Source: Camelus bactrianus (Eukaryota; Chordata; Mammalia; Artiodactyla; Camelidae). Taken from it: a stretch of 64,000 nucleotides of DNA. Under the pieces are notes generated by a model that was not told the DNA's origin, did not search any database, and saw only the letters and a program-made list of their open reading frames with translations. The DNA lies in assembly GCF_048773025.1 (NCBI RefSeq), contig NC_133573.1:7932501-7996500 (forward strand), written 5' to 3'. This document shows, in pieces, positions 49,874 to 62,656 of the stretch; the first letter of the stretch is position 1, and each line of letters begins with the position of its first letter. A program made the position numbers and the translations under genes.

Positions 49874-49925
49874 GTGTGTGTATGTATATGTGTGTGTACA
49901 CACGTGTGTGTATGTGTTCGTGTGT
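49874..49925. repeat. (TG)n-rich patch with interruptions
   Basis: Interrupted gtgtgtatgt units in intron 6. Confidence 0.8.
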
Positions 49926-50256
49926 TAGACATTATTTTTGCTTTTTTGTAATTTTATAAAAATTGAATTATACTGTTAAGAAAAAAGAAAGAAAATAAGA
50001 AAATTTTTAAAAAACGACTGATTTTCTTTGGCCTTCCAGAGTAGGGCAAGGAGTCTGCTTCTGCAGAAGGCTGCTGACGCGCCTACAACTTGATTTGATA
50101 TGGAAACATCCAAGTGTTCCTCTCAGTTTAAAAAAAAATGAAGGACAAGGAACATAAAGCTATTCCACAATTACAAGAAAATGTATAACACACTACAGTT
50201 ACATGTATATATATGTTTTTACATAGTTATGTATGTAACACACGGCAGCTTGAAAC

Positions 50257-50276
50257 ACGTGTGCGCACACACGCGT

Positions 50277-50308
<32 letters not shown>
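50257..50308. repeat. Alternating purine-pyrimidine tract: (GC/AC) then (CA)n
   Basis: Starts cacgtgtgcgcacacacg, then cgtgcgcacacacac, and ends in an uninterrupted CA run of about 14 units. Such alternating sequence can adopt Z-form DNA and varies in length. Confidence 0.9.
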
Positions 50309-50310
<2 letters not shown>

Positions 50311-50809
50311 TGAAGGGAGAGCCACAGGGGCAGGAAAGCAAGGTGACACGAGGAAGGGGAAGAGACAAGGAGAGAGACAGAGGCGGGGGGTGGAGAGACA
50401 GGTGGTCACCCGGAGGTCCTGATCCTAGGAAATGAGTCTGGCAATCGTGCTACACGCAGAACAAGAACAGAAACACAGGTCATGTTCTAACCCTGAGGCC
50501 TCTGATGACTTCGTCGAAGGCTCCTGGAGTCACACTGCAGTGTCCCACCGGAGCAGGGAGGAGGGAGGGGCTTTCGCTTCTTGGCGGAGTGGCAGCGAGC
50601 CCCTCGTGCACCCGGGCGGCGCTCGGTAAAGGCTCGCTGGGTGAGCAGTAGTATTGAGAGGGAAGGGCCTGCCTGTCCACTTCATGTATGAAGACGACCC
50701 GTGGGTCCTTTAGAGAAGAAAACAATACGTGTGTGTGGGTTGTGATGTAGTGATCAGCTTCTTCTATTGCTCTTCCATTAATTACAGCACCAAACTTTTT
50801 CTCCCAAAG

Positions 50810-50926
50810 GGCAAAACGGATGATGAGGAGGAAGTTAACTATGAGAGAACAGGTGAAATTTATAAAGACCTTGTCACACTTTTAAGAGAAAAATCAGCAA
50901 TATTTTCAGAAAATATGTCTAAACAA
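50810..50926 (+). CDS. ODAD2: ODAD2 exon 7 (residues 277-315)
   Basis: Acceptor tctcccaaag|GGC in phase 0 joins 'FLNG' to '[20 protein letters not shown]', as in human (GKTDDEGDVNYERKG). The exon is 117 nt and ends AAACAA|gtaagt in phase 0, a strong donor. It also encodes '[18 protein letters not shown]'. It is acidic then helical. Being a multiple of three, skipping it would keep the frame. Confidence 0.94.
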
Positions 50927-51639
50927 GTAAGTTTTACTGTTTCTTTTGAACTTTCATAGCATTATATTTCTTGAATACATTTTTCTATAGTATAAAAATA
51001 ATCAGAGAATAATTGTCTAGTTTCGGACAGTGCCTTCAAGTATTACAGTGTCTCCACAATATAATATAAAATACGAAATATTGTAAATGTAGTAATTTAA
51101 GAATGTTTCTGATTTTCTTTGGGTGAAAGGTATAATGTTTCAAAGTGCTTTCTAGCCAGGATTTCTTCATCTTCCCATTTGAATTAATTATACTGAGAAC
51201 AAAGGACTCAGTTCTGTTATGAAAGCTAGATGTTTGGGTTACTTTTATCCTTTCTTGGGCATCCTGTGATTACTACCTAGTTGGATTGTCTTAACATGTG
51301 TGCCCACTGCATGTGCGCACGAGCTGTGCTTTTGTGTCTCCCATGGTTTTGAAATCAGTCAGTATAATATTTTATGAAATAAAATTTTGGTTGAAGCTGA
51401 TGTGGGTGAGAAATGATACGCAGGCAACACGAATGTGACGCGCGGGTGCTCGAGGCCAACCAGCAAGCCGACGGCAGCTCCCCAGATCCTGGAAGCAGTA
51501 ACGTGTCAGGTCTGCTTTCTTGCTAGGCTGCCGTTGCCCTTGTCCTGGCACTTCTGTTTGTCATCATCGTGTGAGTTCTTTTTGTTCCCTCGTGTTTGAG
51601 CACCTGTTTCCTGGACTCCAGTTTTTCATCGTTGTTGTC

Positions 51640-52321
51640 ATTGTCACAAAATATATATATACATAAAATATAAAATTTGCCACTTTAACCATTTTAAGTG
51701 TATCATTCAGTGGCATGAATTACATTCACAATGTTGTGCAACCATTACTCCTATTTCCACATCTTTTTCATCATCCGAAACTAAAACTCTGTACCCATTA
51801 AGCAAGAACTCTTCATTCCTCCTCCCCCCAGCTCCAGGTAAACTCCAGTCCACTTTCTATCTTTATAAATTTGCCCATTCTAGGTATTTCATGTAAGTGG
51901 AACCATATGATATTTGTCCTTTTGTGTTTGGGTTATTTCACTTAGCATAATGCTTTCAAGGTTCGTCCGTGGTGTGCACTTACCAGAACTTCATTCCTTT
52001 TTATGGCTGAATAATAGTCCATCTATGTCTGTACTACATTGTGTTTATCTGTTCACCTACTGATGGACCCTTGGGTTTTTCTACCTCTTGGTTATTCTAA
52101 AAAATACTAAGACTATTGGTGTATAAGTGTCAGGCTGAGTCCCTGTTCTCAATTCTTTTGGGTATTTACCTAGAAGTGGAATTTTTGGGTCATATGGTAA
52201 TTCTATGTTTAATTCTTGGAGAAACTGCCAAACCATTTCCATAGCAGCTGAACCATTTAACATTTCCACCAGCAGAGGATGAGGATTCCAGTTTTTTCAC
52301 ATCTTCATCAACATGTGCTAT

Positions 52322-52356
<35 letters not shown>

Positions 52357-54350
52357 TTACAGACTTTGTAGTAAGCATAAACATGGCATCCCATTGTGGT
52401 TTTGACTTGCATTTCCCTAGTGATTAGTCATCCTGAACATATTTTCATGCACTTATTGGCCATTTGTATGTCTTCTTTGTAGAAATGTCTATTCAAGTGC
52501 CTTGTCCATTTTAAAAACTGAATCGTCTCTTTGTTGTTGAGTTGGATGACATTCTTTATACATTGTGGATGCTAATCCTTTATTAGACGGATTTGCAAAT
52601 ATTTTCTCCTATTCTATGGGTTATCTTTTTACTCATCTTGAGCATGTCCTTTGGTGTACAAACATTTTAAGTTTTGATAAAGCCTAATTAGTGTATTTTT
52701 TCTTTGTTGCCTGTGCTTTGGGTATCATATTTAAGGAACCATTGCCGAATCCAAGGTCATGAAAACTTGCCCTTAAGTTTTCTACTAAGAATTTTCTAGC
52801 TTTAGGTGTCAAATGTAGGTCTATGATCCTCTTGAGTTAGAATTTAGTGTAAGGGTCCAATTTCATTCCTTTGCACGTGGATGTTCAGTTTTCTCAGCAC
52901 CATTTGTTGACGAGATTGTTTTTTCCTCACTGAATGATTTGTCATGCTTCTTAGAAATCAACTGACCATAGATGTAAGGGTTTATTTTGGGGCTCTCAGT
53001 TCTGTTCCATCAGTCTGTATGTCTGTCCATATCCCAGTGCCATACTGTTTTGATTACTATAGATTTGTAGTAGTTTAGCAGTCAGGAAGTGTGAGTCCTT
53101 GAACTTTGTTCCTGTTTTTTCAAGACTGTTTTGGCTATTTGGGGTCCCTTGACTTTCTATAAGAATTTTGGGCTTGGTTTTACCATTTCTGTAAAACACA
53201 CCGTTAGGGTTTTGACAAGGATTGTACTGAATCTGTAGATTGCTTTGTATAGCACTGCCATCTAAATAATAAGTCTTGTAATCCATGGACATGGCATGTC
53301 TTCCCATTTGTTTGTGTCTAATGTCTTTCAGCAGTGTTTCATGGTTTTCAGCGTACCAGTCTTTTGCGTCCTTGGTTAAATTTATTCCTAAATATTTTAT
53401 TTTTTGTTGCTATTATAAATGGAGTTGTTTTATTAATTTCCTTTTTGCTTGTCCACTCTTAGCCTATAGAAATACAACTGATTTTTGAGTGTTAAAATCA
53501 GATCTATTCTTGAATGTGAAATTCAAAATTGAATCCTGCAAATTCACTGAATTCATTTAACTCAGTTTTTTTTCTCATCTTTAGGGTTTCCTACATGTCA
53601 GATCATGTCATCTGTGCACAGAGGTACTTTTACTTCTTCCTTTCCAATTTAGATGTTTTTAGTTTCTTTTTCTTGCCATATTCCACAGCTAGAACTTTCA
53701 GGACTATGTTAAGTAGAAGCGGCAGAAGTAGATTCCTCGTCTCACTCCTGATCTTAGGGGAAATGCTTTCAGGCTCTCGCTGTTGAATACGATGTTAGCT
53801 GTGGGCCTTTCATATATGGCCTTTAGCATCTTGAGGAAATTCCCCTCTGATTACTTTTCTTTTTCTTAGTGCACCCCATCATTTTGGTAGAGCTTCCTGA
53901 ATTAAAGAGGCCCATAGGAGGGAAAAAAATTGAGGGTTAGCATGTTTGAAAATATCTTTATTCTTCTCTCTCAGTTATTGTTTCTATAATGATAGCTTGA
54001 AAATAATTTTTACTTAGAATTTTAAAGGCATTTTTCCTGTGTGACCTTTCTGTTTTGGCTTTTCCCATCTAATGAGCCTTTAGGGTTTTCTCTTCTCCGG
54101 ATGTTCTATAATTTTCATGATGATATGGTTGGTGCTGGATTTTGTTTGTTTTTCATTAATGATGACATGTCCTTCAGGACTGGAAAAATATTTTTGGATT
54201 ACATCTTTAATCATTTTTTCCTTTCTGTTCTCTCTTTGAAACATTTTTTGGATTTGGGGGCCTCTGAAATTGATCATCTGATTTTCTTTTCTCTCACCCC
54301 CCTCCACTTCCTATACTTTGTCTTCTAAACACTGTACAAATCTTTAAAAT
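51640..54350 (-). mobile_element. Old antisense LINE-1, 3' end to mid ORF2 plus HAL1-like part
   Basis: The left edge is the complement of an old L1 3' UTR ('ccactttaaccattttaagt', 'acaatgttgtgcaaccatta'), followed by antisense ORF2 C-terminal text to about 53,900. From 53,930 to 54,350 the text resembles older L1/HAL1 sequence and may be a second element. A (TG)n run sits at 52,328-52,354. Coding frames are broken. Confidence 0.75.
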
Positions 54351-56900
54351 TTTAAGCTCTTGTATTTTTAACATTTTGTTCTTGGATGCTTCTTTTTACA
54401 GACCACATGCTTTCATTTCTCTTGGGTAACACCTAGGAGTGAAACAGCAAGGTCACAGCTTCTTACAGGTTTAACTTTTTAAGCAACTGGTAAACCGCTT
54501 TCCAAAGAAGTTGTAATATTCTGCATTCACCCCTGCAGTGTGTGAGAGTTACGGTGTTCCGCAAACTCAGCAGTAATTGGTATTGTCAGTCCTTTGGACA
54601 TTCTGATGGGTGTCTACTGGCATCTTACTGAGTTTTAATTTTTATTTCTTGAATGCATCCTTTCATGTGCTTATTTGCCATTCACATATCGTAAGTGGTA
54701 AAATGCATATTCAGCTCTTTTGCCCATTTTTATAGGGTTGTTTGGTTTCTTACTGAGTTGTGATGTATACATACATAATACATACGTACTTATAGGCTTA
54801 TATATTCTTTAAGATACAAATTTGCAAATATTTTCTCCCAGTTTGTGGCTTACATTTCATTCTCCGAAGTCTTTCAAAGAGCAAACGTCCTTAATTTTGT
54901 TGAAGTCCAACTTGTTAATTTTTTATAGTGTTGTGTCTAAAACAGCTTTACCAAATCCAGCGTCACAAAGATTTTCTCTGATGTTTTCTTCTAGAAGTTA
55001 TTAAATGTTAGGTTTTATACTTAGGCCTATGATCTATTTTAATTTATTTTTGGTATATGATATGAGGTATTGATCAAAGTTAATTTTTTTTCTTTTGCAT
55101 GTAGATATCTTGTTCCAGCACCATTTGTTGAAAACATTGTCCTTTCTTTGCTGAATTGCCTCTATACATTTGTCAAAAATGAGTTGTCCATTCATATGGG
55201 TGCATTTCTGTTCCATTAATCCTTTTGTCTATTTTTAATCCCAGGACCACACTGTCTTGATTACTGTAGCTTTATAATAAATCTTAAAGTCAGGTAGTGT
55301 AAATCCTCCAATGTTGTTGTGGTTCTTCAGAGTTGCTGGCTATTCTGCACCTTTTGTATGTTCATTGGAGTTTTATAGTAAGCTTGTCAACTTCTTCATA
55401 AAAAGCCTGAAGGAATTATGATTGATACTGTGTCGAATCTATAGGTCCATTTAGGGAGAAGTGACAGCTTACCAATATTGGGGTTTGTAACCCAAGGAGC
55501 ACAGTTTGTCTCCCCACTTATTTAGTATATATTAGTATGTCTCACCATCTTATTTAATTTCTCTCAGCAGTGGTTTGTAACTTTCAGTGCACAGGTCTTA
55601 AACATCTCTTGTGAAACTCATCTGTAAACATTTCCTATTTGGGGGCTATTGTTAATAGTAGTTTTAAAGTTTCAATTTCAGATTATTTGTTGCTACTATG
55701 TAAAAATACACTTGAGTTTCTGTATATTGATTTAATATCCTGGATTGCTGCCAAAGTCAGTATTAGTTCTGTCTGGTTTATAGATTCCAGGTTTTTTTTT
55801 TTAATATATAGATGATCATACTGTCTGTGAATAAAGATCATTTTACTTCTTCCTTTCCAATTTCAGTCATTTTATTTCTTTTTCTTTCCTTAATGCACCA
55901 GCTGGAACCTCCAGTACAGAATTGGATAGACATGGTTTCTTGTTCCTGGTGGTAAATGGGAAGCTTTCAGTTTCTCATTATTAAGTACATTAGCTATAGA
56001 GTTTTCACAGGTGAAATTTATAAGGCTGAGGAAGTTCCCCTCTATTCCAAGTTGTTGAGAACTTTTATTAGGAATAGATGTTGGATTTTATCAAATGATA
56101 TTTCTGTTCCTATTAATTAATCAGGTTTTTCCCCTTAAGTTTAACATGGTGAGTTCTACTGATTTTCAAGTGATAAACCTACCTTACATTTCTGGGACAA
56201 ACTTCACTATTTCAGGATGTCTTATCCTTTTTATATATTTAAAAATTTAATTTGCTAATATTTTATTAAGAAGTTTTGCATTTGTGTAAGACCATAAATA
56301 ATGTAGTTTCCTTTTCTTCAATATCTTTGTCTAGTTTGGGTGTCAGAGTAATAGTTATAGAATGAGTTGGAAAGTTTTATCTCCCCTTCAATTTTCTGGA
56401 AGAGTTTGTGTAGAATTGGTATTCTTTCTGTCTTAAATGTTTGGTAGAATTTACCAGTGAAGCCATCTGGGGCTAGAGTGTTCTTTGTGGGAAAGGTTTT
56501 AACCACAAATTCAATGTCCGTACTAGTGACAGGGTCATGCAGGTTGTCTGTCTTCGTGAGGAGCTTGGCAGGTGGCCTTTAAAGTAATGTATCCCTTTCA
56601 CCTAAGTTGCTGAATTGACTGGTACAAACTTGTTAATAGTATTCTTGAGAAAACTTTTAGTAACTGTAGAATCTGTGGATGTATGTTACATCTCTCATTC
56701 TGATACAAGTCACTCACTGTGTTTGATTTTTTTCTTGATCCATCTGGATAGAAGTCTGTCAGTTTTCTCAATTCTCTCAAAGAACTAGCTTTTGGTTTCA
56801 TTGATTTTTCTCTATTTTTCTTTTTTTCTACCTCACTTTAGTATTTATTATTTCTTTTCTTCTCTTTAGCTAGCATTTCATTTACTCTTATTTCTCTAGG

Positions 56901-57240
56901 TTTTTTTTTAAAAATCATACATTTAATTTAACCTAGTCATATTTGCATTGAAAGGAACTTCACTGATTTCAGGTGTGAATGAATAATATTTTACTTGGAA
57001 GATACAAAACAAAGGGTTATACCTTAGAAATACTCACAGTAGTTGATGGAATTCTCTTAAGTCTGCGTTCAGCTATAGAGAAGCTGCTTGTCTTTTGGAC
57101 AAAGACATTCAGAAGCAAGTGAGCACCTCCGCGGGAGCAGGGCCGGGAGAGACGTCAGGCACCCGCACTTCTCGCCATGGTGGTCGACGCTTCAGAGGTG
57201 CATCTGTTTCTACATCCTTCTGCCTGTTCGGGGTTTATAT
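56901..57240 (-). mobile_element. Unidentified retroposed segment inserted in the L1
   Basis: L1 homology stops at 'ttatttctctagg' (about 56,888-56,900) and resumes at 'ttctttttctag' (about 57,242), an imperfect target duplication. On the minus strand the insert has a GC-rich 5' part with an ATG in good context (ccaccATGg, 57,180-57,178), then a 3' AT-rich part and an A tail (T run at 56,901-56,909). From that ATG one frame runs 52 codons with a single internal stop, ending '...LKRIPSTTVSISKV'. The layout is that of a processed mRNA retrocopy, but I could not identify the source. Confidence 0.5.
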
Positions 57241-59131
57241 TTCTTCTTTTTCTAGTTTCTTAAAGTGGCAGCTTAGACTGTTGATTTGAGAGTTTTCTTC
57301 ATTGCTAATGTAAGTGTTTAGTGCTATAAATTTCCCCCACAGCACTGCTGCCTACCACACATTTTGATACAGTATTGTGTATTTAAAAAAATTCCCTTAA
57401 ACCAACTATACCTCAATAAAAACTTTTTTTCCTTGAGACTTCCTCTTTGATCCATGATTATTTAGAAGCTTGTTGTTTAGTGTTCAGGCATTGGGAGATT
57501 TTCCCATTATGTTATTCATCGTTAGTTTGATTCCACTGTAGTCAGAGGACACACTGGGGATGACTTAAATCTTATAAATTTGGTTTTTGCTGTGGCTGAG
57601 TTCTTCATATCCTTGCTGATTTTCTATCAGTGCTGAGAGGGGGAGGAAAATCCCCCAACTATAATTGTAGGTTTGTCTGTTTCTTCTCTTAGTTCTGGGT
57701 TTGTATCTGCACCTCGGCATACACATTTAGGATTATGTCTTCTTGACTGGCCGATTCATCATTATATAATGTCCCTCTCTGTGCCTGGTAATTTTTTTTC
57801 CTGAAGTCTACTTACTCTGCTATTAATGTAGTAACTCCTGCTTTCTTCTTCTTCCTTCTTTTTCTTTTTTCTGCTTTCTTTCAACTAACGTTTGCACGGT
57901 ATACCTTTTCCCCTCCTTTTACGTTAAGCTACCTGTATCATTATATTTGAAATGAGTTTCTTGTTGACAGCATATAGTTGAGTCATTTTAAACTCCACTT
58001 TCTGAAACTTTATCTGTTGAGGTATCCATTGTTGTGTTTAGATCATTTACATTTAATTAGTGATACCTTAGGACTTAACATCTGCCAGTTTAGTTTTGGC
58101 TTCTGTTTCTTCCTTCTGCTTTTCACTTTGCTGTTTTTTTTTTTCCTGGTTTTCTTTGGATTACTTGAACATCTTTTTTGAATTCCATTTTGATTTATCC
58201 AGACTGTTTTTGAGTGTATCTCTTTGTATAGAGTTTTAGGTGGTTTTAAGTATTGTATTATATGTAATTTGTCATTATCTACTGGTCTGACGCTCTACCA
58301 CTTGAGTGAAGTATAGAAACCATATCTCCCTTCAAGTCCCCCTCGTTTGTGTTTATTTCTTTCACATTGATAACCACGTGAGGCCCGTGTTACATGAGAC
58401 TACGTTATAATTCATGCTTCAACCGTCAAACGTCATTTGGAAAACTGAAGAGGAGAATGAGTCTTTTCCATTTACCCATACTTTCATTCATTCTGTTGTA
58501 TTTTTCTTCCTTTCTGATGTTGCCAGTTTCCTTCTTTTGTCATATTCTTTCTGTTTAAGAACTTCCTGTTCTTTTAGGTAGGTTTGTTGGTGACAGATTC
58601 TCTGTTTTCCTTTATCTGAGAACATTCTGAATTCCCCTTTACTCCTGAAGAATATTTCCACTGGATATGGTATTCTGGGTTGACAGTTCCTTACTTTTAG
58701 CATCTGAAAAATGTCCCAGTCTTTCTGGCCTCCATGGTTGCTCATGAGAAATCTGCTGTTATTATTAATTGTTTTTGTCTTATATGTAAAATACTGTTTC
58801 TCTGTCACTGCTGTTAAGAATTTTCCTTGTCTTTAGTTTCATGGAGTTTGATTATTATGTATCTTGGCATGGATTTCTTTGGGTTTATTCGGCTTAGGGC
58901 TTGCTCAGCTTCTTAAATCTTAGATTTATGTCTTTTTCCAAATTTGGGAAAATTTCAGACATTCTTAGAATGCATTTTCAGTCTGGCCTCCTTTCTCCTT
59001 TCCTTCTGGTGCTCTGATGACATGAATGTTGGATTTTTTTGCTGTGGTCCCACAGATCCTGAGACTCGGGGGTTTTTCTGTATTTTTTTTCAATATATTT
59101 TCTCTGTTATTCAGACTGGGTAATTTCTATT

Positions 59132-59364
59132 TTTTTTTTAAATTGAAGTACAGTCAGTTACAATGTGTCAGTTTCTGGAGTGTAGCACAATTGTCTCAGT
59201 CATGCATATATGTACACATATTTGTTTTCATATTCTTTTGCATTAAAGGTTATTACAAGATATTGAATATAGTTCCCTGTGCTATAAGAAAGAAATTTGT
59301 TTTGTTAATCTGTTTATATGTATAGTGGCTAACATTGACAAAACTGAAACTCCCAAACACATTA
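59132..59364 (-). mobile_element. Nested younger L1 3' end
   Basis: An antisense L1 tail ('gaagtacagtcagttacaat', 'tagttccctgtgctataaga') is flanked by 13-bp repeats ggtaatttctatt (59,119-59,131) and ggtaatttccatt (59,365-59,377), differing at one base. A T run at the left edge is the A tail. The host L1 continues on both sides. Confidence 0.82.
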
Positions 59365-60059
59365 GGTAATTTCCATTGTTCTGTCTTCAAGTTCATGGAT
59401 TCTCTCCTGTGTCCTCTCCATCCTGTTGCTGAACTATCCAGTGAGGTATTTTGGTTTGTAAATTTCAGTTGCAAAATTTTTATTTGGTTCTTCTTTATAT
59501 CATCTGTTTATTTGCAGAGACTTTCTGATTCTTCATTTGTTTCAAGTCTCCCTAATTGCTCATTGAAGCTTTTTTACGATGGATGCTTTAAAATCTTATT
59601 CTAACATCTATCTGAGATTATTTCACCATCTATTTTATCTTGGTATAAACATCTATTCATCGCCCTTTCTCATTCAGGTTGTGATGTACCTTGTTCTTGG
59701 TACGATGAGTGATTTTTTATTGTGTCTTGGACATTTTTGGCATTATGTTGTGAAACTTTGGATTTTATGTAAAATCTTTTGTTCTAGCAGGCTTTCTCTG
59801 ATACCTCACTGGTGGAGGTCTGGGGTACTGTAGGGTGTGGGTAAAACCCAAGTTCCCCACTTAGTCTCCACTGAGAACCTCGTGGTGTAGGATCTGCCTC
59901 ATTACCACTGGGCAGGGGTGGAAATTAGGTCTCCCCATTGGGCCTCTGCTGACACTATCCTGGCAAGGAAGGGGTGGGGCTTGATTACCTGCTTCCCACG
60001 TGGCCTCCACTTATGCCATTGGAGATGAGCCCATTGCTATGTGGAGGTGGTGATTTTAC

Positions 60060-62600
60060 TGCATCTTGAGATGATAAAATGATTTTTCCTCTTCAGATTG
60101 TTGATATGATCATTAATTTAATTTTTGAATATTGAACCAACACTGAATCCTGGGATGAATCCCACTTGGTCATGATGTCTTTCTTACTGTGTTAGACGTT
60201 GCTGGATGTAGTTTGGGAACACTTTACGGAGCATCTTTGCATCTACATTCATGAAGGGCATGCGTCAGTAGTTATCTTCTAATGTCTTTGTCTGGTTTTG
60301 GTACCCAGGTAATGTGGCCTCAAAGTGAACTGAGAGGTATTCACTACTTTTCTTCTCTCTGGAATTCCTCGTGTAGATTGGGTCTTATTTCTTTGTTAAA
60401 TGTTTCATAGAATTTATCAATGAAGCCATCTGTACCTGGAGGTCTCTTTGTTGAAAGGTTTTATACTGAGAATTTGATTTCTTTAATAATTGTAGAACTA
60501 TTCAGATTTCTTGTTGTGCTTTGGTGGTTTGTGTCTTTCAGTGAATTTGTGTGTTTTATCTAACTTACCTAATTTATTGCCATCAAGTGCAGCATTCCAC
60601 TCTTATCCTTTAATGTCTGAAGGATCTTTAATGATAACCCCTCTTTCATTCCTAATATTGGCCATTTATATCTCCTCTCTTTTTATTCTTGATTAGTCTG
60701 GAAAGAAGTGATCCATTTTATTGATCTTTTCAAAGAACAGCTGTTTGTTTCATTGATTTCCTCTATTGTTTGCTTTCTATTTTATTTCTGATTTTAATCT
60801 AATTTTCTTTCTTCTGCTTTCTTCGGGTTTAATCTAATCTTACTTAATTTCTTGAATTGGAAGCTTGGCATTGATTTGAGACTTTTTTTCTTTAAATGAA
60901 GTTTTATGCTATAGATTTCTTTATAAACGGTATATAAACTGTTCCCCATAGACTTTAATATGTTTTCATGCAAATCAATGTATCTGAGGACTTTCCCGCT
61001 ATCTTCCTCTTACTGATTTCTGGTTCACTTCCACTTGCATTAAGAGAAGATATTCTGTATGGTTTTTGTTCTTTTAAATTGGTAGATGCTTGTTTTATGG
61101 CTTAGAATGTGGTGCCTTTTGGTGACTTAGCCTTGTGCATTTGAGAAGAATGTGTACTCTGCTGCTGCTGTGTGCTGTGTTCTATAAATGTCAGTTATGT
61201 CCAGTTGGCTGATGGTTTTCCTCAGGTCTTTTATATTCTTATTAATTTGTTTCTGCTCATTTTGTTGATCACTGAGAGGGGAGTTCTGAAGTCTCCTAAT
61301 TGCGGATTTATCCATTTTTCCTGTTAGTTTTATTTTTGCCCTACATATTTTGAAGTTCTGTTCGGTGAACGCGCAGTTAGAATCGGGCGCTAATTGGCTC
61401 TCTGTCATAGTGTGTCTCTCTCTTTGTCCCTGATACTATTATTTGTTTTGAAGTCCATTTTGTCTGATTTTAATGTAGCCTTTCCTGCTTTTTTGATATT
61501 AGTTGCATGGAATATTTTTTCTAGCCTTTTGCTTATAGTGTATTTATATCTTTATAGATAAAGTAGTTTCTTTTAGACCACGAATAGTCGGGTTTTCCTT
61601 TTTCATCCAATCTAACGATTTCTTTCAATCAAAGTTTTTAAATCATTTTCATGTAGTGTACCTACTGATAGGGTTGAATTAAATTTACTATTTTGCTAGT
61701 TGTTTTTATTTGTCCCATTTGTTCTTTGTTCTTTTTTCCCTCTTTTGAATTAATTGAACTTTTAGAATGATTCCATTTTATTTATGCTATTATTCCATCA
61801 GTTACACTCCTCTTTAAAGTATCTTACTTGCTGCCCCAGGGCTTTTAATATATCTCTCTAACTGATCACGTCTGCCTTTTAAGTAATACTGTGCAGTTTC
61901 ACAAGATCGTTTAAGAACCTTACAGCAGTGCACTTCAGATGCCTCTCTCTGTCTTTTGCACTATTATTGTCATACATTTTGCTTTGACATGCTAACTCCT
62001 CATCAGAGCCTTTTATATTTATTTTGACCATTTCCACATTGTTTTGATCCATGTTCTGTCCTTCTGATTGAAGAGCTTCAGGAACATTTTTCTAGCCCAA
62101 ATCTTTTGGCAGTGAATTCTCTCAGCTTTCCTACAGAGTTTTTTTTTTTTTTTCCCCCTCTCTTTTTGTCACTTGAAAGATATGACTCCCTTGTTTTCTG
62201 GACTGCATTGTCTCTGATGAGAAGTCTCTTTTAATTGTTATGTTTCTTCCTCTGACTGTGATGTGGCTTTTATCTCTGGCCATCTGCAAGATGTTCGCCT
62301 TACCCTCGGTCTCAGCAGTGTGACTAAGAGGCGTCCCCGTCACCGTGGGGTCTGAGTGTAATTCTTCTCCAGTGGTGGTGAGGAGAGAGGCGGTCCAGCC
62401 CTGCTGCGGTGCGCTGCAGCAGACGTGAGTTTAGGATCGCCCCATCACTGTCAGCCCAACTCCAGCAGGGGCGTTGGTCCTGAAGTTGCCTGGATGCAAT
62501 TTGTGTTGCTAAGCAATGCAAGTTAGAGCATCTTGAGACCTCTTTGTCTGCTTCTATCCCTGGGGTTAATTTTCAGATAGCACAAGACAATTCAGAAGTG
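60060..62600 (-). mobile_element. Old antisense LINE-1, RT to inter-ORF region
   Basis: Starts inside reverse transcriptase ('ttgaaccaacactgaatc', about 60,130). It passes the endonuclease (61,100-61,560) and ends in inter-ORF sequence ('gacattgtctctgatgagaag'-like, 62,150-62,600). It lacks the 3' end. Frames are broken. Confidence 0.7.
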
Positions 62601-62656
62601 TTATCATTGTAAAAGGGTGGTCATTTTTTTTGTTGTTGTTGCTGTTTAAATTGTAG

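Larger units (their letters stand above)
48250..50809 (+). other. ODAD2: ODAD2 intron 6
   Basis: Contains a GC-rich degenerate minisatellite (48,600-49,095), a (TG)-rich patch (49,874-49,925) and a CA repeat preceded by GC/AC alternation (50,257-50,308). The rest is unassigned. Several GC-rich open frames here are by-products of the minisatellite composition. Confidence 0.7.
54370..60050 (-). mobile_element. Old near-full-length antisense LINE-1 with two insertions
   Basis: Reading right to left, the order is 5' region with GC-richer tandem text (about 59,780-60,050), ORF1/inter-ORF region (58,450-59,780), endonuclease start (57,300-58,440), reverse transcriptase (54,900-56,890) and the 3' part (54,370-54,900). 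It is interrupted by a retroposed segment (about 56,901-57,240) and by an L1 tail (59,132-59,364). Many stops and indels disable both ORFs. Confidence 0.7.
50927..62656 (+). other. ODAD2: ODAD2 intron 7, mostly antisense LINE-1
   Basis: This 11.7-kb intron holds three or more L1s, all on the minus strand (about 51,640-54,350, 54,370-60,050 and 60,060-62,600), plus nested insertions. Only about 700 bp at the left and under 100 bp at the right are not L1-like. No extra exon was recognised. Confidence 0.75.
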
